From: Archangium sp.
GTDB lineage: Bacteria; Myxococcota; Myxococcia; Myxococcales; Myxococcaceae
NCBI GenBank assembly: GCA_016792935.1
Contig: JAEUJS010000037.1
Location: 1-33,952, forward strand
DNA length: 33,952 nt
Reading direction: 5' to 3'
Under the pieces are notes generated by a model. That model was not told the origin of the DNA and made no database searches. It worked only from the letters and a program-made list of their open reading frames with translations. Shown in pieces: positions 20,363 through 27,255 of the stretch. The stretch's first letter is position 1, and each line of letters starts with the position of its first letter. Position numbers and translations under genes: made by a program.

Positions 20363-22660
20363 TCACTCCGTCGGCTGGAGCTTCGAGGCCGACCGCGCGA
20401 CACCTTCGGAATCGAGACCGATGGACACGTAGAACGGCTTGTTCTGCGCATCGCGCATGTTGATGACCAGCCGCGAGCCCGGCGAGGTCCACGTGCCCCA
20501 CTGGTGTTCCTGCGGGTCGACCGTGCCCTGCACGCCGAGGCGCGTGGCGAGCTGCTGCAGCGCGTCCTTGTCGAGCGAGCCGCCGATCTGCAGGTTGTCG
20601 GGAACGGTGAGCGCTTCGGTGGCGCGCTTCGGAACGGTGGTGCCGAGCGTCTGCAGCGCCGGCGTGTCTTGCACCTTCTTCAAGAGCGCGTCGAACGTGC
20701 CGGCGACGAAGTCATCCGGATTGCCGGAAGCCGTCATCAGCTGATCGATCGAGATGCCGAGGCCGTAGCGATTCTGGAAGAGCTTGTTCTGCATCGCCTC
20801 GCTCTCGACCTTGTTGCTCGACCACGAGTTGCCGTCGCCTTCCTGGTGCTTCACGCGCTCGAGGAACGAGAGCGAGAGCGCCGCGGTCTTGTCGGCGGGC
20901 AGACCCGATTCCTTGCCGACGAACTGACCGGCCTCGAGCGCAAGCATGCGGCCGAGCGCCTTCGCGGGAGCGTGCGCGAAGTTCGAGTTCACCTGCACCT
21001 TGATCTTCCCATTGGTCTTGTCGACCTCGAACTTGAACGCGTTCAGGTCGGTCGACTTGCCCTCGAAGAAGCCGGCGGGCTGGAAGACTTCGGGGTTCCA
21101 GGGGACCTTGTTCTTGTCGAGCAGGTTGTCGGGCAACACCGCGTAGCGCGCGAAGAGGTTGAGCTGGCCGACGGCCGCGTTGGTCGCCGTGCCCTCGAGC
21201 CCATCGAGCGGAGCGCCCGGGTCCAACGGGTCGTAGCCACCCGAGGAATCGACGCGCTTGGGGTACACCACGTTGAACATGGTGTCGCCGCGGTCCTGCA
21301 CGCCGTCGCGATCGCGGTCGATCTTCGCCAGCAGCACTTCACGCGAGTTGGGGAAGAAGTAGTGCGTCTCGACCGGGTGGTCTTTGTAGAACTGGATGTC
21401 CGAATCGCTCATCCCATCGGGCTCGGGCTCGAGCGTCTTCACCCACGAATTGAACTCCCTGGTGTTGCCCTTGATGATGGTGTCGTACTGGCTGCGCTTC
21501 TCGATGCCGTCGAGCATGTTGTTGATCAGCGGCAGGTCGTAGTTGTCGTCGGAAGCCTCACGCGTCGAGATGAGGTGCGCGTCGGGGAAGGCGCGGTTGA
21601 TCGACTCGATCGAACCTTCTCCGTAACACTGCATCAGCATCACCATCTTGCCGTCGCCCGAGCCGCTCACGCCCTTGCTGAGCGCGTCCTCGACCCGCTT
21701 TCCGTAACCGGCGTGGCCCGCGTAGATGATCATGTCGACGCTGTCGTCGCCCATCTTCTCGAAGAGCGAAGGCGGCTTGTCGTGCGTGGGCGCGGGGGGA
21801 ATCGTCACCTCCATCGCCGGCTTTCCGTCTTTCGCCTTCCTGGTGAGGAGCGTGGAGCCGTCGGGCATTTCCTTCTTCTTGAAGCCGCGGTCGACGTAGA
21901 GCTGCACGTTGTCTTCGCGCGGCGAGCCGTCGTTGTCGGTGTAGTGAACGATGGAAATCTTGCCGTCCTTCATCCACTTCTCGTACGGCGGCTTCGGCGG
22001 GTAGAGCGCGGTCTCGGCGGTGCGGGTCTTGCCGAGCTCTCCCTTCTCCGCGCGCGCGAGCGAGCTCTCGAACGCAAAGTCGCGCAGGGGACGGAACGGT
22101 TCCTTCTGCACGCTGAACATCAGGCCGAGCGTGAGCGCGTCTCGCGTCTCGACGTCACCGAGCTGACCGGCGCGGCGAGCGGCGGCTTCGATGACGCCCA
22201 TCGCGGCGGCGCGGCCCGAGCGGAACTCGAGCGCCTCGGCGTCGTTCTTCGGCTTCGCGAGGAGCTTGTCGAAGAGCCTGGCGGCGTTCGCGCTGGCGGT
22301 CTTCAGCGTCTGCACGTCGTTCACCGCAGCGAACGGCTGGTTGTCGGGAGCCTGCGAGACGGCGACCTTCATCGCGCGCATCTGCTCGGACAGCGAGGTC
22401 GGGACCGAGCCGAGCGCGAGCATGCCGTCGGGCATCACGCTGACGTTCGCGCCGCCGAGGTCTCCCAACGGAACCGAGCCGGGGAGATTGGGCTGCGCTT
22501 TGAGCGCCCTGGGCGCCTTCGAATAGATGTCACTCGCGCGTGCGGGCGTCAGCGGCGTCGGAGCAGCAGGCGTGGCCGGAGTCGTCGGCGTCGTCGGAGC
22601 AGCAGGAGTGGTCGGCGTGGTGCTCGGAACAGTCGGCGTCGTGACGTTGCGAATGGGCAT
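20363..22660 (-). CDS. Large protein with caspase/CHAT-like His-Cys arrangement
   Basis: 765 residues, no signal peptide. Residues 7-40 are a Thr/Pro/Ala-rich low-complexity arm. A helical region follows (to about 215). Then comes a domain with VDMIIYAGHAGYG (His316) and, 29 residues later, KMVMLMQCYGEGS (Cys345), followed by INRAFPDAHLISTREASDD. A strand ending in GH, then a strand ending in C, then a helix is the clan CD (caspase/gingipain/CHAT) order. A DRDRDGVQD stretch (448-456) looks like a calcium loop. The C-terminal 300 residues are unassigned. Alternative: a CHAT-like fold without protease activity. It heads a three-gene unit with the two secreted proteins downstream. Confidence 0.8.
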   Translation of the reverse strand: MPIRNVTTPTVPSTTPTTPAAPTTPTTPATPAAPTPLTPARASDIYSKAPRALKAQPNLPGSVPLGDLGGANVSVMPDGMLALGSVPTSLSEQMRAMKVAVSQAPDNQPFAAVNDVQTLKTASANAARLFDKLLAKPKNDAEALEFRSGRAAAMGVIEAAARRAGQLGDVETRDALTLGLMFSVQKEPFRPLRDFAFESSLARAEKGELGKTRTAETALYPPKPPYEKWMKDGKISIVHYTDNDGSPREDNVQLYVDRGFKKKEMPDGSTLLTRKAKDGKPAMEVTIPPAPTHDKPPSLFEKMGDDSVDMIIYAGHAGYGKRVEDALSKGVSGSGDGKMVMLMQCYGEGSIESINRAFPDAHLISTREASDDNYDLPLINNMLDGIEKRSQYDTIIKGNTREFNSWVKTLEPEPDGMSDSDIQFYKDHPVETHYFFPNSREVLLAKIDRDRDGVQDRGDTMFNVVYPKRVDSSGGYDPLDPGAPLDGLEGTATNAAVGQLNLFARYAVLPDNLLDKNKVPWNPEVFQPAGFFEGKSTDLNAFKFEVDKTNGKIKVQVNSNFAHAPAKALGRMLALEAGQFVGKESGLPADKTAALSLSFLERVKHQEGDGNSWSSNKVESEAMQNKLFQNRYGLGISIDQLMTASGNPDDFVAGTFDALLKKVQDTPALQTLGTTVPKRATEALTVPDNLQIGGSLDKDALQQLATRLGVQGTVDPQEHQWGTWTSPGSRLVINMRDAQNKPFYVSIGLDSEGVARSASKLQPTE

Positions 22661-22755
22661 TTCTCAGGTCCAGGAGACGAGGTGAAAAGCGGGCCATACT
22701 GCCTCGAAAAACGAGGCTGATCCAAGGGCGGGACGCTGTTTCTCCGAAGCGTTCT

Positions 22756-22878
22756 TCAGCGCCCGCAGTGCGCGTCGCTGACGCACTTCCACGTGGCGCT
22801 GTTGCACTGGTCGGCGGGCATTCTCGAGAACGCGTCGACGCACACGTTGGACGTCTTACTTGATACAGCGCGCGCCAT
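22756..22878 (-). other. Possible small Cys-rich ORF or 3' gene remnant
   Basis: In the 216-bp divergent gap, the minus strand reads VCVDAFSRMPADQCNS and ATWKCVSDAHCGR followed by a stop. This has the look of the Cys-rich end of a secreted protein. An in-frame ATG at 22878 overlaps the enoyl-CoA isomerase start and would give a 40-residue peptide without a signal sequence. More likely it is a decayed gene remnant or chance. Confidence 0.2.
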
Positions 22879-23644
22879 GAGCACCACTCTCGTCGACGAC
22901 ATCGAGTCCACGCGCGAAGGCGCGACGCTGATCATCAAGTTCGCCCGCCCCGCGAAGAAGAACGCGCTGACGGTCGCCATGTACACGCGCCTCAACGCGC
23001 TGATGGCCGACGCCGCGAAGGACGCGAGCGTGAAGTGCGTGGTGTTCGGCAGCACCAGCGAGACGTTCACCGCCGGAAATGATCTCGGCGACTTCATGGG
23101 CTCGCCTCCGACCGGAGAGGACTCGCCGGTCTTCAAGTTCATCTCGTGGCTCGCGACGTTCGAGAAGCCGCTCATCGCCGCGGTCGATGGCAAGGGCGTC
23201 GGGCTCGGGCTCACGCTGCTCCTTCACTGCGATTTCGTGGTCGCCACCGAACGCACGTCGCTGGTCGCTCCGTTCGTGAATCTGGGGCTCGTGCCGGAAG
23301 CGGCCTCGTCGTTGTTGCTGCCCAAGCTCGTCGGTCACGCGCGCGCCGCGGAAATTCTGCTGCTCTGCGAGCCACTCTCCGGACCGAAGGCGAAGGAGTA
23401 CGGACTGGTGAACGAGATCGTCACGCCTGATCAGGTGCTCCCGCGTGCGCTCGCCATCGCCGGCAAGCTCGCCGAGAAACCGCCCAGGGCGCTCGCGTTG
23501 TCCAAATCGCTACTCAAGGACACGGCCGGAATCACCGCGCGCATGAAGCACGAAGGTGAGCTCTTCGTCGCGCAGCTCGCGTCGCCGGAAGTCGCGGAAG
23601 CCATCACCGCGTTCTTCGAGAAGCGCAAACCCAACTTCGGCTGA
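22877..23644 (+). CDS. Enoyl-CoA hydratase/isomerase family protein (ECI2-like)
   Basis: 255 residues of the crotonase fold. The acyl-CoA oxyanion segments are visible (TAGNDLGDF at 65-73, DGKGVGLGLTLLLHCD at 104-119). The catalytic region reads APFVNLGLVPEAASSLLLPK (131-150). Glu at the classical hydratase sites (GGGCELA and PEIxLG) is missing, while Glu141 in PEAASS matches the catalytic base of Delta3,Delta2-enoyl-CoA isomerases of the ECI2 type. This points to isomerisation of unsaturated fatty acyl-CoAs rather than hydration. I chose the ATG at 22877 (MSTTLVDDIE); the in-frame sequence upstream is not family-like. The next gene starts 4 bp after the stop. Confidence 0.9.
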   Translation: MSTTLVDDIESTREGATLIIKFARPAKKNALTVAMYTRLNALMADAAKDASVKCVVFGSTSETFTAGNDLGDFMGSPPTGEDSPVFKFISWLATFEKPLIAAVDGKGVGLGLTLLLHCDFVVATERTSLVAPFVNLGLVPEAASSLLLPKLVGHARAAEILLLCEPLSGPKAKEYGLVNEIVTPDQVLPRALAIAGKLAEKPPRALALSKSLLKDTAGITARMKHEGELFVAQLASPEVAEAITAFFEKRKPNFG

Positions 23645-23648
23645 ACCC

Positions 23649-24806
23649 ATGAACCGACCACGCATCCTCTGCGCCCTGATGGTCATCGCCGCGAGCTGCC
23701 GCTGTGGCGGGACGACTGACCCCTGCGACCTGACGAACTGCGCGCCGGGCCTCGAGTGCGCTCCTGCGACCGGCAAGTGTGTCGTCGTCGGCGGCACCGG
23801 CGGCGGCGACGGCGGGACGGGAGGAGGAGGCGGCGGCGGCGCGACCGGCGGTGGAGGTACCGACGCTGGCGCGTGTCCGACGGCGTGCACGGGCGCGACT
23901 CCGGTGTGCGATGTCGCGGCCCAGCGGTGTGTGGTCTGTGTGACCTCGAGCGACTGTCCGATGACCGAACCGTTCTGCGTGACGACCGCGCAGCCTGCGG
24001 GCGCCTGCTACCAATGCCGCAACCTGCTCGACTGCCCCAACGCGGCCGACTGCGACATGGTGACGCACACCTGCCTCGCACCGCCCGACGCGGGCACCGG
24101 TGGAGACGCTGGGACCAACGAGCCCGTGGTCTACGGCCACACCGCCTCGACGCTCTACAAGGTGAACGCGACCACGAAGCTCGTGACGCCGGTGGCCAGC
24201 TTCAACAACTGCAACGGCGAGGTGATCGACCTCGCCCTCGACGAGTTCTCTCGCGCCTTCGTCACGACGGCGAGCGGCCTGTACCAGCTCGACCTGATGA
24301 CCGCCCGCTGCACCGAGGTGAACTTCTCGAACACGGACACCTACCCGAACTCGCTCTCGTTCGTCCCGCGAGGAACCATCGATCCGAACTTCGAGGTGCT
24401 CGTCGGCTATTCCGGTTCGAGCTACGTGCGCATCAACCTCACCACCGGAGCGATGCAGCAGATCGGCACGCTCGGCGGCGGCTTCGTCTCGAGCGGAGAC
24501 ATCGTGAGCGTCATCGACGGCGGCACGTACCTCACGGCGAAGAACCCAGGCGGGCCGTCGAGCGCCGACTACCTCCTCGAGGTCAACCCGACGAACGGCG
24601 CGCTCGTTCGCAGCCTCGGCACCCTGCCCTTCAACGACGTCTACGGCCTCGCGTTCTGGGGCGGCAGCCTCTACGGCTTTTCCAACGGCGGCACGCTCTT
24701 CGAGATCACCATCAACGGCTCGACCACCACTTCGGCGCCCGTGCCGAACGCGGCCAGCCAGACGTGGAACGGCGCTGGGTCCACCACCGCCGCGAGGCTG
24801 AGATAG
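23649..24806 (+). CDS. Cys-rich lipoprotein with Gly-rich linker
   Basis: 385 residues. Signal MNRPRILCALMVIAAS precedes CRC, giving a lipobox at about Cys17. A short Cys-rich region (TNCAPGLECAPATGKC) leads to a poly-Gly/Thr linker (residues ~46-70). A second Cys-rich module follows (TPVCDVAAQRCVVC, SSDCPMTEPFC, CRNLLDCPNAADC), then a beta-rich C-terminal half with regular strand repeats (VYGHTASTLYKVNATTKLV, VIDLALDEFSRAFV, YVRINLTTG) suggesting a beta-propeller. This architecture is common in myxobacterial surface lipoproteins. No function is assignable. It has the same linker style as the genes at 10053 and 17174. Confidence 0.87.
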   Translation: MNRPRILCALMVIAASCRCGGTTDPCDLTNCAPGLECAPATGKCVVVGGTGGGDGGTGGGGGGGATGGGGTDAGACPTACTGATPVCDVAAQRCVVCVTSSDCPMTEPFCVTTAQPAGACYQCRNLLDCPNAADCDMVTHTCLAPPDAGTGGDAGTNEPVVYGHTASTLYKVNATTKLVTPVASFNNCNGEVIDLALDEFSRAFVTTASGLYQLDLMTARCTEVNFSNTDTYPNSLSFVPRGTIDPNFEVLVGYSGSSYVRINLTTGAMQQIGTLGGGFVSSGDIVSVIDGGTYLTAKNPGGPSSADYLLEVNPTNGALVRSLGTLPFNDVYGLAFWGGSLYGFSNGGTLFEITINGSTTTSAPVPNAASQTWNGAGSTTAARLR

Positions 24807-24812
24807 CCAACG

Positions 24813-25250
24813 TCACGCGGGCCTGACACGCAGGCAGGTGCTCACCACGCGGCCGATGAGCTCACCCGTGTCGTCGAACACGTCACTCTCGACGACCGCG
24901 ATGGTGCGGCCGGCCTTGAGCACCTTTCCGACCGCGCGAATCGTTCCGTCCTTCTTCACGCCGCGCAGGTAGTTCACCTTGAGCTCGATGGTGGTGAAGG
25001 CCTCGTCGTCAGGCAGCGTCGAGAGGAGCGCGAGGCCCATCACGTGGTCGCTCAGCGACGCGATGACGCCGCCGTGCAGGAAGCCGAGCGGGTTGTTGTG
25101 CTTCTGCGTGCCCTTCACGTCGAGCACCGCGCTCACCTTCCCGGGCTCGACCGACTCCAGACGGATGCCGAGCATGGTGGAGAACGGACTGTCGGGCGCT
25201 CCGGTGCGGGCCAGCGCGTTGAAGCGGTCGAGACGAGTCATCGCGTTCAT
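24813..25250 (-). CDS. PaaI-type hotdog thioesterase
   Basis: 145 residues. The active-site segment NNPLGFLHGGVIASLSDHVM (52-71) has the Asn, HGG and Asp residues of the PaaI/4HBT-II group. FTTIELKVNYLRGVKKDGTI follows as the typical central strand. The family hydrolyses acyl- or phenylacyl-CoA thioesters. I chose the ATG at 25250 (MNAMTRLDRF); the upstream in-frame extension (MRCRTKALAVLVHD) looks unrelated. It is convergent with the lipoprotein gene, with 6 bp between. The crotonase gene 1.2 kb away also acts on acyl-CoA, but the genes are on opposite strands. Confidence 0.9.
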   Translation of the reverse strand: MNAMTRLDRFNALARTGAPDSPFSTMLGIRLESVEPGKVSAVLDVKGTQKHNNPLGFLHGGVIASLSDHVMGLALLSTLPDDEAFTTIELKVNYLRGVKKDGTIRAVGKVLKAGRTIAVVESDVFDDTGELIGRVVSTCLRVRPA

Positions 25251-25323
25251 GTCGTGAACAAGAACCGCGAGCGCCTTTGTTCGGCAACGCATCCGCCGTC
25301 AGGGCTCACTCTTCGAACCGCTC

Positions 25324-25342
25324 GGTGTCATGATTCGACACC
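25324..25342. promoter_or_regulatory. Palindrome abutting regulator start codon
   Basis: GGTGTC-ATGATTC-GACACC is a perfect 6-bp inverted repeat ending one base before the ATG at 25343. It sits where a ribosome-binding site would be, so it is a candidate autoregulatory operator for the XRE-type regulator. Confidence 0.45.
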
Positions 25343-26086
25343 ATGTCCGCCACACCCGGTCTCGTGGTCGAGACGCTCAAGCAACTCCTCAAGGCGCAGG
25401 GCGTGACGTACCCGGAGCTCGCGAAGGCGCTGGGCGTCAGCCTCTCGAGCGTGAAGCGCCTGTTCTCGGCGACGGCGAGGGACTTCTCGGCGGAGCGCGT
25501 CGAGAAGGTCTGTCGTCACCTCAACATGACGTTCTTCGAGCTGATGCGGCTGGTGGAACAGAAGTCGTCACGCGAACAGTCGGTGCTGAGCCCGAAGCAG
25601 GAGAGCGCCTTCGTGCAGGACCCGCGGCTGTTCTTCTTCTTCCTGTCCATCGCCAAGAAGACGCCGCTCTCGAGGCTCGAGTCGCGCTTCAAGCTCTCGC
25701 GCGCGCAGGTGCTGCAGTACCTCGGTCGCCTCGCGCGATTGGGACTGGTCGAGCTGCGCGACGGCACGCAGTTCAGGCTGAAGGTCGCCGAGCACCTCAC
25801 CTGGTCGCGCGGAGGCCCCATCGACAAGTGGCTCTACGAGATGGGCCGCAAGGTCTTCCTCTCGAGCCGGTTCGATCAGAAGAACGAGTTCTTCCGCTTC
25901 TACATCGTGAAGTTCACCGACGAGTCGTACTTCCAGTTCCGCGCGCGGCTGGAATCGCTCGCGCAGGAGATTCTCGAGAAGTCGCTCGACCTCGACCTCA
26001 TGAGCACCGAGGCCAGGCGCACCGCGGTGCTCGTGGCGTTCAAGCCGGTCGACTTTCCGACGATGGAACTCCACGCGCGGCGCTGA
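25343..26086 (+). CDS. XRE-type HTH transcriptional regulator
   Basis: 247 residues. An N-terminal helix-turn-helix of Cro/C1 type spans about residues 8-65 (VTYPELAKALGVSLSSVKRL, then DFSAERVEKVCRHLNMTFFE). A second winged-helix-like part follows (LSRLESRFKLSRAQVLQYLG, then RLARLGLVEL). The C-terminal 100 residues may be a dimerisation or ligand domain. No ligand pocket can be inferred. A palindrome directly abuts the ATG, leaving no room for a Shine-Dalgarno sequence, so translation may be leaderless. The last 47 bp overlap the convergent DUF4291 gene. Confidence 0.87.
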   Translation: MSATPGLVVETLKQLLKAQGVTYPELAKALGVSLSSVKRLFSATARDFSAERVEKVCRHLNMTFFELMRLVEQKSSREQSVLSPKQESAFVQDPRLFFFFLSIAKKTPLSRLESRFKLSRAQVLQYLGRLARLGLVELRDGTQFRLKVAEHLTWSRGGPIDKWLYEMGRKVFLSSRFDQKNEFFRFYIVKFTDESYFQFRARLESLAQEILEKSLDLDLMSTEARRTAVLVAFKPVDFPTMELHARR

Positions 26087-26603
26087 GCTCGTACGGGCGC
26101 TCCTCGGGCAGCAACCGCTCGGCCGCCGACCACTCGCCCTCGGAACGGAGTCGCGCCATGCGATGCACGAGCGGGGTGACGTCTTCGATGCGCTGCACCC
26201 ACTCGAGCGCATACGAGCGACTCACGGCGCGACCGAGACCGAGCTGCAGCGAGCGGTGCTCGAGCTTCTTGCCGCGCAGGTCTCGCTCGGGGTCCCACTG
26301 CACGCGAATCGCGGCGTGCTTCACGCTCTCACGCGTCGGCACCGCGGAGCGCACCGCTTCATCGAAGGCCGAACGCAGCACGTGGATGGCCAGCACCCGC
26401 TCCTGACCTGACTTCGTGGCCCAGCCGCAGCGCTCCATCATCCACAAGAAGCTCGGCTTCACCCACGTCATGCGCTCGTAGCTGAAGGGCGCGACGAACT
26501 TCTGCGCTCGCACCGCAGCCTCGGCAATCTCATGCCGGTACGCCTGGTAGACGACGATGCAGCGTTCATCGAAGCGCGCGCGGATGCGGTGTGAATGCAT
26601 CAC
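26040..26603 (-). CDS. DUF4291 protein
   Basis: 187 residues matching DUF4291 along its length: CIVVYQAYRHEIAEAAV, QKFVAPFSYERMTWVKPSFL, WMMERCGWATKSGQERVLAI and VKHAAIRVQWDPERDLRGKK. The family is widespread and of unknown biochemical function. No signal peptide or membrane segment. Met is present at codons 1 and 2, and either may start. The 3' end overlaps the convergent regulator gene by 47 bp. The SRPBCC lipoprotein gene ends 34 bp upstream on the same strand, so they may share a transcript. Confidence 0.92.
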   Translation of the reverse strand: MMHSHRIRARFDERCIVVYQAYRHEIAEAAVRAQKFVAPFSYERMTWVKPSFLWMMERCGWATKSGQERVLAIHVLRSAFDEAVRSAVPTRESVKHAAIRVQWDPERDLRGKKLEHRSLQLGLGRAVSRSYALEWVQRIEDVTPLVHRMARLRSEGEWSAAERLLPEERPYELSAARGVPSSESRPA

Positions 26604-26637
26604 GCGCAGACGACACTCAATGAAGTCCCTGACACTC

Positions 26638-27183
26638 TTACTGGCCGCTCGCCTTGCGCTCGGCTTCCTTCTTCAGGTCGGCGGCGAACGTTTCGAAGTT
26701 CTGCGTGAAGTCCGGCATCTTCGCCTCGGCCGAGCCGAGGAACAGGCCCGAGTAGGTCTCCGACATCGCGACCACGGTGCCGCCTTCGCTGGGGAGCAGC
26801 GTGAAGTGCCGCACCCCGAGGAACATGCCGTTGCCGTCTTCCCAGACCATCTTCTTGTTCGCTTCGAACTCACTGACGGTGAGCGTGAAGGTGCGGTCGG
26901 GCGCGACCTTCGAGACGAGCGAGACCTTCTTGTCCCGGGCGATCTCCCCTTCGAGCTTGGTCAGCGTCGAGTTCCACCGCGTGAAGCCCGACGCGTCGGT
27001 CAGCACGGCCCACACCACCTCGGGCGGCGCGGCGATGGTGATGGCGATGCTGTAGTCGAGCGCGTCGGCCGTGCGCGTGCGCGAGGCCTTTCCATCGGGC
27101 GTGAGCGTGGCGGGGTCCTTCAACTGGCGCACGGTGGTGCAGGCGCTGGTGAGCAGCAGGGCGAAGAGCAGCAGACGTTTCAT
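26638..27183 (-). CDS. SRPBCC-domain lipoprotein
   Basis: 181 residues. Signal MKRLLLFALLLTSAC has a lipobox at Cys15. The mature part is a START/Bet v1-like SRPBCC domain with IAAPPEVVWAVLTDASGFTR and WNSTLTKLEGEI, then a WEDGNGMFLGVRHFTLLPSE strand pair and a C-terminal helix (MPDFTQNFETFAADLKKEAE). The fold binds hydrophobic ligands; none can be named. A lipid-anchored SRPBCC protein is uncommon, since most are cytoplasmic. GGAG lies 8 bases before the ATG at 27183, supporting this start. The gene is downstream of the TonB receptor gene, but a hairpin in the 71-bp gap may separate the transcripts. Confidence 0.88.
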   Translation of the reverse strand: MKRLLLFALLLTSACTTVRQLKDPATLTPDGKASRTRTADALDYSIAITIAAPPEVVWAVLTDASGFTRWNSTLTKLEGEIARDKKVSLVSKVAPDRTFTLTVSEFEANKKMVWEDGNGMFLGVRHFTLLPSEGGTVVAMSETYSGLFLGSAEAKMPDFTQNFETFAADLKKEAERKASGQ

Positions 27184-27230
27184 GGCGAGGGCTCCGGTGA
27201 GGGTTTGCGACCCCGCCGTCGTACCGGCCA

Positions 27231-27255
27231 AAAGGCGACGTCTTGTGTCACCTTT
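27231..27255 (-). terminator. Hairpin at the 3' end of the TonB receptor gene
   Basis: On the minus strand AAAGGTGAC-ACAAGAC-GTCGCCTTT forms a 9-bp stem with one G-U pair, beginning at the last base of the receptor stop codon region and ending in TTTTGG. It is a plausible intrinsic terminator with a short U run. Confidence 0.45.

Noticed and set aside
19937..22720. Plus-strand open frame of 927 codons opposite the caspase-like, secreted and lipoprotein genes
   Set aside because: Arg/His/Val/Glu-rich with no recognisable motif and antisense to three genes with clear signals or motifs. It is an effect of high GC at third positions.
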